From G965232465 sp965232465 (lineage in GTDB: Bacteria > Pseudomonadota > Alphaproteobacteria > JAQWUY01): 64,000 nt of DNA. Below, piece after piece: positions 38,170 through 46,191 of the stretch; the stretch's first letter is position 1; each line of letters begins with the position of its first letter. Below the pieces are notes generated by a model that was not told the origin of the DNA, made no database searches, and saw nothing but the letters and a program-made list of their open reading frames with translations. The stretch covers positions 1,798,001-1,862,000 of the forward strand of contig OZ246977.1 in assembly GCA_965232465.1 (NCBI GenBank). The letters are read 5' to 3'. Position numbers and translations under genes: made by a program.

Positions 38170-39258
38170 ATGACAAAAACCCTCCTTATACTCGCAGGCG
38201 ATGGCATCGGTCCCGAAGGCTGTGCACAGGTGGAAAAAATTATCCATTGGCTGACCGATTCTGGGGTGTATCCCATATGCGTTACCCATGGCTTGATTGG
38301 GGGGGCGTGTTACGATGTACACGGGGTGGCATTAACCGATGATACGATAGCGTACGCAAAAACCGTCGACGCCATATTATTGGGGGCGGTTGGCGGACCC
38401 AAATGGGATACGGTTGCCCGTGCCCATCGCCCGGAAGCAGGGTTGTTAAAAATCCGCAAACAATTGGATTTATTTGCCAATGTACGCCCCGCCATAGTGT
38501 TCGATGCTTTAATTGATGCCTCCCCCTTAAAACCCCCATGTATCAAGGGACTAAATATGGTTATTGTACGGGAATTAACCGCCGGTGTATACTTTGGTAC
38601 GCCCCGGGGAATGGACACCTTGCCCGATGGGACGCAACGGTGCATCGATACGCAAAGTTACACCAAAACGGAAATCCTCCGCACCGCCAAAGTGGCATTC
38701 GATATGGCAAAAAAACGCAAGGGTATTGTCCACAGTGTGGAAAAAGCCAATGTTATGGAAACGGGTGCATTTTGGCGACAAGTGATCACCGATTACCACG
38801 CTACCTATTACCCAGAAATCACCTTGCACCATATGTATGCGGATAATTGTGCCATGCAGTTGGTCCGCCAACCCAAACAATTTGATGTGATTGTAACCGA
38901 TAATTTATTTGGGGATATTTTATCCGATGCGGCCGCCATGTGCACGGGGTCATTGGGGATGTTACCCTCCGCCTCTCTGGGCGATAATAACAGGGCGTTA
39001 TATGAACCCGTACATGGGTCCGCCCCTGATATTCAAGGGCAAAATATCGCCAATCCATCCGCATCCATTTTATCTTTTGCCATGATGTTGCGGTATTCGT
39101 TTAACCAAACCGCCTTAGCAAATGCGGTGGAATCAGCGGTGGGCACCGTGCTCACAAACGGTATCCGGACGGCTGATATTATGGCGGACGGCTGTACACA
39201 AGTGGGAACGGATAGCATGGGCGACGCCATATTGACCGCATTACAAGACGCATTATAA
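38170..39258 (+). CDS. leuB: 3-isopropylmalate dehydrogenase
   Basis: NAD-dependent oxidative decarboxylation of 3-isopropylmalate in leucine synthesis (362 residues). Signatures: GDGIGPEG, LLGAVGGPKWD, DLFANVRPA, RELTAGVYFGTPRG, the metal-site TDNLFGDILSDAAAM and the NAD-site EPVHGSAPDIQGQNIANPSA. leuA and leuCD are not in this window. IlvE at 11.5 kb could carry out the final transamination. Confidence 0.96.
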   Translation: MTKTLLILAGDGIGPEGCAQVEKIIHWLTDSGVYPICVTHGLIGGACYDVHGVALTDDTIAYAKTVDAILLGAVGGPKWDTVARAHRPEAGLLKIRKQLDLFANVRPAIVFDALIDASPLKPPCIKGLNMVIVRELTAGVYFGTPRGMDTLPDGTQRCIDTQSYTKTEILRTAKVAFDMAKKRKGIVHSVEKANVMETGAFWRQVITDYHATYYPEITLHHMYADNCAMQLVRQPKQFDVIVTDNLFGDILSDAAAMCTGSLGMLPSASLGDNNRALYEPVHGSAPDIQGQNIANPSASILSFAMMLRYSFNQTALANAVESAVGTVLTNGIRTADIMADGCTQVGTDSMGDAILTALQDAL

Positions 39259-39272
39259 TATACGGGGGGTTT

Positions 39273-40040
39273 ATGGCAAATTTTCTGTGTATTAAGTGGG
39301 GGACAAAATATGATTCATCGTATGTGAACCGTTTGTATCTGGGGGTCAAAAAATATATGCCCCCCTGCAAAGATTTTCGTTTTGTGTGTTTGACCGATGA
39401 TACATCGGGAATTATGGAGGGCATCAGTATATATCCGTTGCCCGAAACAGGTTGTGATGTAGCTGTTTTTGATACGAAAAAAGGCGGGGAAACTTGGCGC
39501 AAAATCGGGCTGTTTAAACCTGATGTAGCCAACCTTGATGGGGATACCTTATTCTTGGATTTGGATGTTGTTATCACTGGGGATATATCGCCGTTGTTTT
39601 GTTATAAATCGGGGAAATTTGTCATTATCCAAGATTGGTTGGAAAAACGCCGGGCACGGTTTATACCGTGGCGACATGGAAAAGTGGGGAATACTTCTGT
39701 GTTCCGCTTTGACCCCAAACACCACAGCATAGTTTTTAAAATTTTTCAACAAAACCCTATGTGGGCGTTGGATTCATTTCGTATCGAACAACAATTTGTG
39801 TCATGGGTGTTACGCAACGATACGGTGTTTTGGCCCGCCGATTGGATTCACAGTTTTAAGCGCAGTTGTCGCCCCTTTTTTCCCTTAAATCATATATGCA
39901 CCCCATACCGACCACAAGGTATGAAAATATTGGTGTTTCATGGATACCCCTTGCCGCCACAGGCGATTGCGGGATTTAAAAATGGCATATTAAAATCCAC
40001 AAAGCCCGCCCCATGGCTGATGCAGTATTGGGATATATGA
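39273..40040 (+). CDS. Glycosyltransferase-like protein with a D-x-D motif
   Basis: A 255-residue protein with the look of a GT-A nucleotide-diphosphosugar transferase: an N-terminal strand (NFLCIKWGTKYDSSYVNRLY), the acceptor-independent VCLTDDTSG segment, and LDGDTLFLDLDVVITGDISPL with a D-L-D metal motif. The later PADWIHSFKRSCRP and LVFHGYPLPPQ segments resemble conserved C-terminal parts of related hypothetical proteins. It lacks a signal or membrane segment. A role in surface polysaccharide or adhesin modification is possible but not shown by the neighbours, which are leuB and a repeat element. Confidence 0.65.
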   Translation: MANFLCIKWGTKYDSSYVNRLYLGVKKYMPPCKDFRFVCLTDDTSGIMEGISIYPLPETGCDVAVFDTKKGGETWRKIGLFKPDVANLDGDTLFLDLDVVITGDISPLFCYKSGKFVIIQDWLEKRRARFIPWRHGKVGNTSVFRFDPKHHSIVFKIFQQNPMWALDSFRIEQQFVSWVLRNDTVFWPADWIHSFKRSCRPFFPLNHICTPYRPQGMKILVFHGYPLPPQAIAGFKNGILKSTKPAPWLMQYWDI

Positions 40041-40242
40041 TCAATTCGGTATAAAAGGATTCACCATAATTATACTGCATATTTTATTTTTTCGGTTATA
40101 TCGTGAGTCTAATTAGGTTTAAGGGGCTAACGCCCCTCGTGCGTTTAATGTGGATTTTACCATGCTTCGCATGACAAAATACCACACGCACTCACCCCTG
40201 CTCTGCACCACAATGCGACTGCGTCGCAAGCGGTTGCAACCG
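40041..40242 (+). repeat. Structured repeat element, copy R1
   Basis: About 200 bases repeated at 41401-41608 and partly at 49531-49572. It starts TCAATTCGGTATAAAA and ends with the palindrome GCGGTTGCAACCGC. Helices visible in R1: GTGAGT (40103-40108) with ACTCAC (40190-40195); GGGGC-taac-GCCCC (40123-40136); GTGCGT (40139-40144) with ACGCAC (40186-40191); GTGG-ATTTT (40150-40158) with AAAAT-a-CCAC (40176-40185); CATGC-ttc-GCATG (40161-40173); and GCGAC-tgc-GTCGC. The right part encodes the last residues of the ispG-like gene that ends inside it. Confidence 0.88.
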
Positions 40243-41325
40243 CTTTTGCCTTTCCAATTGTGCCGCTTTTTGTTCCACCAATCCAACAATGTGCTGGATA
40301 AGGTCTTCGTCTTGCAATCGGTGACTGGGTAAACCATTCATATACACTTGATGGGTGTTTTTACCGCCGCCAATAAATCCAATATCCGTGTGTTGGGCTT
40401 CGCCAATACCATTCACAATACAGCCCAGCACCGACAAAGTAAGCGGGGTCGATATGTGTTCCAACCGCTGTTCGAGCATCGTTACAGTTTGCACCACATC
40501 AAATGCCTGTCTGGCACAGCTGGGACAAGAAATAACATTCACCCCCCGATGCCGCAGCCCCAAAGATTTTAAAATCGCATAGGCGGTCTTGACTTCTTGC
40601 ACAGGATCGGTGTTTAAGGCAACATGTAATATATCACCGATACCCGCCCACAACAAATTGCCCAGTACCATTGCCCCTTGAATTGCCCCCTGCATCATTG
40701 TCCCATAATGGGCAAGGCTCAGATGTATGGGGGTTCGACAGGTAAAAGCAAAATCCATATAAATCGCATACAACAAAAATATATCATCCGTATGTACGGA
40801 TAAAATAGTGTTATAAAACCCCTGCTTTTCAAAACTATCCAACAGGTGCAACATATCCTTAATCACCGCATCCGACGACATCTTGGCATCCACATTAAAC
40901 ACTGCAATAATGCACCGATTATAAGCAGTGGCGGATTTTAACAACGGGGATATATCCAACGGGGATATATCGTCTGTATTCACGGCAATTTTAATGCTGT
41001 CCGCTCCCTTTGCAAGGGCGGCAATCGCCAGCTTTATATCATTGTTTACAATATGGGCAATTATCGGCACCGGACTATGCGGGGTAATATGCCGTAACGC
41101 CTGTACATCGGCGATTGTTGCACAGGGTACGCACACCACATCCGCCCCCACCTCCACACATTCGGTAATATAACTGTGTGTGGTGGGCATATGTGTAATC
41201 GGCGATGGTAGGGTCGCATGCACCATAACCATAGCATCGCCCCCCACCCGCACCTTACCCATGGCAACAGCTGTGGTCGTCCGTCGATGCACCGCCCGCC
41301 AAGGGCGCACAGAATCAAATGGCAT
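40192..41325 (-). CDS. IspG paralog with intact [4Fe-4S] domain but degenerate TIM barrel
   Basis: Aligns over its 377 residues with IspG, which reduces methylerythritol cyclodiphosphate to HMBPP in the MEP isoprenoid pathway. The C-terminal cluster domain is complete: Cys267 and Cys270 (ISCPSCARQAFD), Cys302 and Glu309 (GCIVNGIGEA). The barrel (residues 1-258) keeps its length but not its active site: the ADIHFDY position reads AHIVNNDI, RINPGN reads KIAVNT, RIGVN reads IIAVFN, the catalytic-lysine segment VKASD reads VHTDD, and GITE reads SLAH. It cannot plausibly act alone. The last 14 or so residues (from RLQPLATQ) and the stop come from repeat R1. It lies downstream of the truncated ispG in the same orientation, and the two probably form one enzyme. 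Confidence 0.88.
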   Translation of the reverse strand: MPFDSVRPWRAVHRRTTTAVAMGKVRVGGDAMVMVHATLPSPITHMPTTHSYITECVEVGADVVCVPCATIADVQALRHITPHSPVPIIAHIVNNDIKLAIAALAKGADSIKIAVNTDDISPLDISPLLKSATAYNRCIIAVFNVDAKMSSDAVIKDMLHLLDSFEKQGFYNTILSVHTDDIFLLYAIYMDFAFTCRTPIHLSLAHYGTMMQGAIQGAMVLGNLLWAGIGDILHVALNTDPVQEVKTAYAILKSLGLRHRGVNVISCPSCARQAFDVVQTVTMLEQRLEHISTPLTLSVLGCIVNGIGEAQHTDIGFIGGGKNTHQVYMNGLPSHRLQDEDLIQHIVGLVEQKAAQLERQKRLQPLATQSHCGAEQG

Positions 41326-41400
41326 CAGAATTCCCCATAAAAAATATACATGGGGTTAAGCATAGCATTTTTTCCATCCAGAGGCAATATGTATTACCCT

Positions 41401-41608
41401 GTATAGTCAATTCGGTATAAAATCATATTATACTGCACGGTTTATTTTGTGGGTTATATGGTGAGTCTAAGGGGCTAACGCCCCAGCTTCTCTATATACT
41501 CTTGCGTTTAATGTTGATTTTCCTGCACTTCGTGCAACAAAATACAACACGCACTCACCCCGTGCTCTGCACCACAATGCGACTGCGTCGCAAGCGGTTG
41601 CAACCGCA
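41401..41608 (+). repeat. Structured repeat element, copy R2
   Basis: Second copy of the R element, in the same orientation as R1 and 1365 bases from it. GTGAGT (41461-41466) again pairs with ACTCAC, GGGGC-taac-GCCCC is at 41471-41484, and the long hairpin is kept with changed bases: GTTG pairs with CAAC where R1 has GTGG with CCAC, and TGCAC-ttc-GTGCA replaces CATGC-ttc-GCATG. Such paired changes show selection or a copying mechanism that preserves the fold. It ends GCGGTTGCAACCGC 22 bases before the point where the neighbouring ispG loses homology. Confidence 0.88.
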
Positions 41609-41613
41609 TGTAA

Positions 41614-42408
41614 TTACTGTTTATCCGAGCGTAATCCCAGTGCGTTCAAAATGATAAAGCCGGTTTTTATTTCCTCCACAGGGTCCGCAGACAACGATAT
41701 GCGAATGGTATCCCCCACCCCCGCCCACAAGATATTCCCCACCCCAATAGCGGAGCGAATCGATCCCCCCACCAACCCGCCACTTTCCGTAATCCCTACA
41801 TGAAGCGGATAATCACATGCATCCGCCAATTTATGATATGCTGTACACGCCATAAACACATCCGATGCCTTCACGGCAATTTTAAATTCAAAAAAATCTT
41901 CGTCTTCGAGAATTTTTGCATGTTCGAGGGCACTTTCCACCAATGCATCGGGGGTGGGTTCATGATATTTGTCCAATAAATGCTTTTCCAAGGACCCGCC
42001 ATTTACCCCAATACGCATGGAACATCCATTATCTTTTGCCGCTTGCACGACCTGTTGCACCCGTGCCTTTTTACCAATATTTCCTGGATTGATGCGTAAA
42101 CAAGATGCCCCCGCTTCCGCCGCTTCGATGCCCCGTTTATAATGAAAATGAATATCGGCAATAATCGGAATCGGCGATTCTTTGACGATTTCTTTTAATG
42201 CCGCTGTGCTATCGACATCTGGGCACGATACACGAATCAAGTCCGCCCCCGCATCCGCACAGGCAATAATTTGTGCAATCGTTGCCTTAACATCCGTGGT
42301 CAAGGTGTTGGTCATGGTTTGTACACTAATGGGGGCACCCCCCCCCACAGCTACGGTGCCGACCATAATCTGACGGCATATCCGTCGTTTTATAGGCGTA
42401 GTATGCAT
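41614..42408 (-). CDS. ispG: IspG TIM-barrel domain only, [4Fe-4S] domain missing
   Basis: A 264-residue protein that follows canonical IspG closely from the N-terminus (APISVQTMTNTLTTDV) to LGLRS and then stops after three unrelated residues, just where ACPSC of the cluster domain should begin (normal length about 370). All barrel active-site motifs are present: RVSCP (Arg59), ADIHFHY (85-90), RINPGNIG (105-112), MRIGVNGGSL (Arg132, Asn136), VKASD (Lys180) and GITESGG (Glu208). The break lies next to repeat R2. Without the cluster domain it cannot reduce substrate itself; it would need a partner such as the product of 40192-41325. Its ATG is three bases after the RodZ-like stop, the usual rodZ-ispG order. 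Confidence 0.9.
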   Translation of the reverse strand: MHTTPIKRRICRQIMVGTVAVGGGAPISVQTMTNTLTTDVKATIAQIIACADAGADLIRVSCPDVDSTAALKEIVKESPIPIIADIHFHYKRGIEAAEAGASCLRINPGNIGKKARVQQVVQAAKDNGCSMRIGVNGGSLEKHLLDKYHEPTPDALVESALEHAKILEDEDFFEFKIAVKASDVFMACTAYHKLADACDYPLHVGITESGGLVGGSIRSAIGVGNILWAGVGDTIRISLSADPVEEIKTGFIILNALGLRSDKQ

Positions 42409-42411
42409 ATG

Positions 42412-43017
42412 TTATTGCGTATTTGTATGGGCATCAGGGGGTTGCAACCCGGAATTTATACTTGGTATTTCCACTTGATTCGCCGTTGTTTGCCCTGATT
42501 CTTGCAGTTGCAAAGGGGGTTGTAAAGGGGATTGCAAAGGGGATTGTAAAGTAAATCCTTGTTGTATAAAGTTTTGATAATAAATAAAGGCAACCGTCGC
42601 CCCAATACCCATAAACATTAAAAGTATCGCAAAAACGAATATATAAAATTTATGGCAATTCTGCTGTCGTAAAATCAGCATATTATCGGTAATCTTTTTA
42701 TTTTTTGAATCATTTCCCATCAGCTTTAAATACTGTCTATATTCGTCCACATATTCATCGGATTCGATATCCAGAAATTTACAATATGTACGAATAAATC
42801 CAACTGTATAGGCTTCTGCGGGAAGCTGTTCAAATTTATTGTCTTCGAGTGCATATAAAAAATCCCGTGATATATATGTCAGATCTGCCAAATCTTTAAT
42901 GCTAATTTTTCGATTAAGGCGTTGGCGTTGTAATCGGCTGCCAAAATTCATTTCGTTTATATCTTTTATATCCGAAACCCATTTTTCATTTTTTTCTAAT
43001 TCTGATAATGTTGTCAT
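42412..43017 (-). CDS. RodZ-like protein with N-terminal HTH and one membrane segment
   Basis: A 201-residue protein with a Cro/RodZ-type helix-turn-helix (about residues 25-90: FGSRLQRQRLNRKISIKDLA, YALEDNKFEQLPAEAYTVGFIRTYCKFL) and one membrane span (about 123-145). RodZ links MreB filaments to the wall synthesis machinery. The periplasmic part is only about 55 residues, with a low-complexity LQSP repeat, and has no DUF4115 domain, so it is a minimal RodZ. Placement directly before ispG agrees with the common rodZ-ispG pair. Confidence 0.8.
   Translation of the reverse strand: MTTLSELEKNEKWVSDIKDINEMNFGSRLQRQRLNRKISIKDLADLTYISRDFLYALEDNKFEQLPAEAYTVGFIRTYCKFLDIESDEYVDEYRQYLKLMGNDSKNKKITDNMLILRQQNCHKFYIFVFAILLMFMGIGATVAFIYYQNFIQQGFTLQSPLQSPLQPPLQLQESGQTTANQVEIPSINSGLQPPDAHTNTQ
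42507..42554 (-). repeat. Tandem 12-bp repeats encoding LQSP in the RodZ-like gene
   Basis: TTGCAATCCCCT-type 12-base units recur three to four times in frame, giving LQSPLQSPLQPPLQ in the periplasmic tail. Confidence 0.8.
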
Positions 43018-43050
43018 TTTCCTTACACACTTCTTTTATTTAAGGTTACT

Positions 43051-44313
43051 TTATTCCAATCCATATGCTGTATGCAGCACCCGGGTTGCCAATTCCACAT
43101 AATCCCGTTCGATAATGACCGATATTTTAATTTCACTGGTGGCAATGGATTTAATATTGATATTTTTTTCCGCAAGTGCCGTAAACATCTTTTGGGCAAC
43201 ACCCGCATGGGATTGCATCCCCACACCCACCACCGACACCTTGGCAATGTTGCTATTGCTACGGACGGATTCGTATCCCAAAATCCCCTGATGGCTTTCG
43301 ATAACTTGTAACGTGCGGTGCACATCGCCCTCTGGAATGGTAAAAGTTAAATCCGTTGTTTTGCCGTTATTAGAATTGGTTTGCACAATCATATCCACAT
43401 TGATATTGGCATCGCCAATGGGTGTGAACAATTTACTGACAACCCCGGGGGAATCAGGTAATCCGATAATGTGTATATGTGCCTCCGCTTTTTGTATGGC
43501 AATCCCTGTTACAACTTGTTTTTCCATAGTTTCATCCTCATTGGTAATTAATGTGCCCGATGTATCTTCAAATGACGACAGCACCTGTAATGGCATTTTG
43601 TGATTCATGGCAATTCCCACTGACCGTGTTTGTAACACTTTACTACCTAATGATGCCATTTCGAGCATTTCTTCGAAGCTAATTTTGTCAATTTTACGGG
43701 CATGTGCAACGATTCTAGGATCCGTGGTATACACCCCATCCACATCCGTATAAATATCACACCTATCGGCTTTAATCGCCACCGCCAATGCCACCGCCGA
43801 AGTATCAGACCCCCCCCGTCCCAGCGTGGTAATACGCATGGTATCTTTATAAACCCCTTGAAAACCAGCCACAACCGCAACAGTCCCCTGGGTAATGGAG
43901 TCGATCAGCACACTGCCATCAATATCTTCAATACGGGCCCGTCCGTGGGCATTGGTGGTTTGAATCCCCGCTTGCCACCCCAACCAAGACCGGGCATGTA
44001 CCCCAAATTGTTGTAAATGTAGTGCCAGCAATCCGGCACTGATCTGTTCCCCGGATGCCAACACCGCATCATATTCACAGCTATCATACGCCGCAAGGGA
44101 TTGTTTCACGGCGGATTTTTTCACGGCGGATTTTTTCACAGCGGATTGTTCCACATATGCCACCAGCTGGTCCGTAACCCCGGACATAGCGGACACAACT
44201 ACGCACACCTGATTGCCGGCATCCACTTGTTTTTTCACCCTTTGGGCAACGCTGGCAATGCGATTTAAATCCCCCAGCGAAGTCCCCCCAAATTTCATAA
44301 CGATGCGCTGCAT
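43051..44313 (-). CDS. lysC: Aspartate kinase
   Basis: Phosphorylates aspartate, first step toward lysine, methionine, threonine and diaminopimelate (420 residues). The kinase domain has KFGGTSLGDLNRI, the ASGEQISAGLLAL segment, GFQGVYKDTMRITTLGRGGSDTSAVALA and TDVDGVYTTDPRIV. Two ACT regulatory domains follow (about 265-420; DSPGVVSKLFTPIGDANINV and VGVGMQSHAGVAQKMFTALAEKNINI), so feedback control is likely. Residues of about 56-70 are a five-residue repeat (SAVKK three times) inserted in a variable loop. It lies back-to-back with ubiG, a common alphaproteobacterial arrangement. Confidence 0.95.
   Translation of the reverse strand: MQRIVMKFGGTSLGDLNRIASVAQRVKKQVDAGNQVCVVVSAMSGVTDQLVAYVEQSAVKKSAVKKSAVKQSLAAYDSCEYDAVLASGEQISAGLLALHLQQFGVHARSWLGWQAGIQTTNAHGRARIEDIDGSVLIDSITQGTVAVVAGFQGVYKDTMRITTLGRGGSDTSAVALAVAIKADRCDIYTDVDGVYTTDPRIVAHARKIDKISFEEMLEMASLGSKVLQTRSVGIAMNHKMPLQVLSSFEDTSGTLITNEDETMEKQVVTGIAIQKAEAHIHIIGLPDSPGVVSKLFTPIGDANINVDMIVQTNSNNGKTTDLTFTIPEGDVHRTLQVIESHQGILGYESVRSNSNIAKVSVVGVGMQSHAGVAQKMFTALAEKNINIKSIATSEIKISVIIERDYVELATRVLHTAYGLE
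44107..44153 (-). repeat. Three tandem 15-bp repeats in lysC
   Basis: Units of 15 bases (GCGGATTTTTTCACG-like on the plus strand) occur three times and encode SAVKK/SAVKQ. The frame is kept. Confidence 0.85.
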
Positions 44314-44468
44314 GCTATTCCTTTTGTACTACTTATTTTTTTATATATTTTACACATAACTGTATCATACAAAAAATAATACCAAAAAACAATTCATAAA
44401 ACAAGTCATTTAGTATATTATACATAATAATTGCATAAGCATAACACCTTTATAAGGAATACCATACC

Positions 44469-45221
44469 ATGTTACACAAACAACAAAAAGCGTACAGTAC
44501 CCATGATGAAATTAATAAATTTTCCAAGCTAGCGGACGATTGGTGGAATCCCGATGGTAAAATGAAACCCTTACACCAATTCAATCCCGCCCGTATCAGT
44601 TATGTGCAACAGCAATTAACAGACATTTTTAATCTAAGTACACATTCCCCGAAACCTCTAAGCGAACTTCGCATATTGGATGTGGGGTGCGGCGGGGGAT
44701 TATTAAGTGAGAGTTTGGCATTACTGGGGGCGTCGGTTATGGGCGTCGACGCCAGCGAAAACATGATAAAGGTCGCCCGCATCCATGCCCAGCAAAACGC
44801 ACTTGACATCGATTATCAACATCTCGATGTGCAACAAGTACACCAATCAGGTCAGAAATTTGATGCGGTCATCAGCTTCGAAGTGGTCGAACATGTAACC
44901 GACCCAGAAGGATTTTTACGCACCTGTGGGGGCTGTGTCAAGAAAAATGGGGTTCTTATGGTATCCACTTTAAACCGTACCATGAAATCCTATGCCCTTG
45001 CCATTGTCGGGGCGGAATATATATTAAAATGGTTACCAAAAGGCACGCACGATTGGAACATGTTTTTAAAACCCTCAGAAATATGCCACATGGTCGCCCC
45101 CGATGGCTTCACCCCACACCATATGACGGGTATTACTTTTAACCTCTTCGAACAGGTATGGCGATTACAAGAAAAAAATTTGGAAGTCAATTATATTGCC
45201 ACTTTTAAGAATACAAATTAA
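44469..45221 (+). CDS. ubiG: Ubiquinone biosynthesis O-methyltransferase
   Basis: SAM-dependent enzyme carrying out both O-methylations in ubiquinone synthesis (250 residues). The N-terminus has EINKFSKLADDWWNPDGKMKPLHQFNPARI, the classic UbiG leader; motif I is ILDVGCGGGLLSESLALLGA, followed by GVDASENMI, FDAVISFEVVEHV and STLNRTMKSYALAIVGAEYIL, all family-specific. AAGGAA precedes the ATG. Ubiquinone would accept electrons from PutA. Confidence 0.95.
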   Translation: MLHKQQKAYSTHDEINKFSKLADDWWNPDGKMKPLHQFNPARISYVQQQLTDIFNLSTHSPKPLSELRILDVGCGGGLLSESLALLGASVMGVDASENMIKVARIHAQQNALDIDYQHLDVQQVHQSGQKFDAVISFEVVEHVTDPEGFLRTCGGCVKKNGVLMVSTLNRTMKSYALAIVGAEYILKWLPKGTHDWNMFLKPSEICHMVAPDGFTPHHMTGITFNLFEQVWRLQEKNLEVNYIATFKNTN

Positions 45222-45266
45222 AATATTCTTTATGGTGTTCCATTTTTTTCCTTGTTCTGTATATTA

Positions 45267-45422
45267 TTAAGTTAAATATTCTATGATCCCTATAATGCCT
45301 AAAAAGATACCCATAATTACCGAAAAACTGGTAATAATAAGGACGGCAAATTTACCATATCTTTTTTTGATGTTCACCCGTAGCTGTGCAATATCCCGTT
45401 TGGTGTCGGTTTTCAATTTTTT
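45267..45422 (-). pseudogene. C-terminal remnant of a DUF1640/CCDC90-like coiled-coil membrane protein
   Basis: An open stretch of about 50 codons with no proper start, reading LKTDTKRDIAQLRVNIKKRY, then KFAVLIITSFSV and a hydrophobic end with stop at 45267-45269. It matches the C-terminal end of the intact gene at 47549-48028 (ADTKRDIAEVHKEI ... KFAVLIIGVLGG). A TTG overlapping the upstream stop could allow coupled translation, but a remnant is more likely. Confidence 0.6.
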
Positions 45423-45838
45423 TTAGGTTGTAATTCTTGCAGATCCCCACGAAAATTTACATCTGGGATAATCTGTTGTGGTTTAAAAGTAACCCGATAG
45501 TGATAAGCACTTGCCTTAACTGGTTCAATTTGTTCGGCAATATAAGTAACATTATCAGATATACCTAAAAAATGTTTTTTATATAACCCCTCACCTGTTT
45601 TACATGTAACTTCGAGTTGATTATCCTTATTGTCCTTTTGTATTGAGCATAATCCCTCAATACTTAACATATAAGTATCGGTGATTCCATTATAAAATAC
45701 AACCCGTCGGTTGATTTCAAAATTATCAGCACCTTTAGAGATGTTTTTACTTACAATTTTAGCATCGTCTTGACAACCATACAAAAATGGTACTAATATT
45801 GCTATACATAATATTTTTTTATATTTTTTAAACTTCAT
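45413..45838 (-). CDS. Phage-type beta-sandwich lipoprotein
   Basis: A 141-residue lipoprotein: signal peptide with lipobox LYGC at about residue 22, then a strand-rich domain. The sequence NRRVVFYNGITDTYMLSIEG, LEVTCKTGEGLYKKHFLG and ISDNVTYIAEQIEPV closely resembles the beta-sandwich lipoprotein found in tailed-phage genomes and in cryptic prophage remnants. The function in phages is not established, although membrane-associated exclusion has been considered for such lipoproteins. No other phage structural gene is near, so it may be a domesticated or leftover gene. GGAGT lies before the ATG. Confidence 0.75.
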   Translation of the reverse strand: MKFKKYKKILCIAILVPFLYGCQDDAKIVSKNISKGADNFEINRRVVFYNGITDTYMLSIEGLCSIQKDNKDNQLEVTCKTGEGLYKKHFLGISDNVTYIAEQIEPVKASAYHYRVTFKPQQIIPDVNFRGDLQELQPKKN

Positions 45839-45969
45839 TTTTTACTCCATAAATAGTTAAATGTTATTGCCTTCGTAATATATAGGGTTTTATAGTATGC
45901 AAAATCTTATTTTTTATGGGGCAATAAATATATAAACCCATTTTCTATTTTATATACATACCTTTGTTC

Positions 45970-46191
45970 TTAAAAATTATTAAATCTCTTTATAATTGAT
46001 TGAAGTCCATTTGTTATTATGTATCGTAATATATAAAATACCGCACATGATAAAAACACATACCCAATAATAGGCAAAAACACCCATAAATCACAACTGG
46101 GTACAGAAAACAGCCATGCAAAAAATTGCCATATGCCGTCAATTTCGGTAATTTTTGGTATGGTATCACAAATATTCATATTTCTATGCAA
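45970..46191 (-). CDS. Small membrane protein, unknown
   Basis: Up to 73 residues (or 70 from the second Met). One or two hydrophobic stretches: IWQFFAWLFSV and a long LWVFLPIIGYVFLSCAVFYIL segment. Its start overlaps the end of the ImmA-like gene by eight bases, suggesting translational coupling. No family recognised. It could serve as a membrane partner of that peptidase, but only the overlap supports this. Confidence 0.55.
   Translation of the reverse strand: MHRNMNICDTIPKITEIDGIWQFFAWLFSVPSCDLWVFLPIIGYVFLSCAVFYILRYIITNGLQSIIKRFNNF

Noticed and set aside
40192..41325. Calling the second IspG an ordinary functional ispG
   Set aside because: Its length and cluster domain fit, but the barrel has lost the Arg, Asn, Lys and acidic residues that bind substrate in all IspG motifs.
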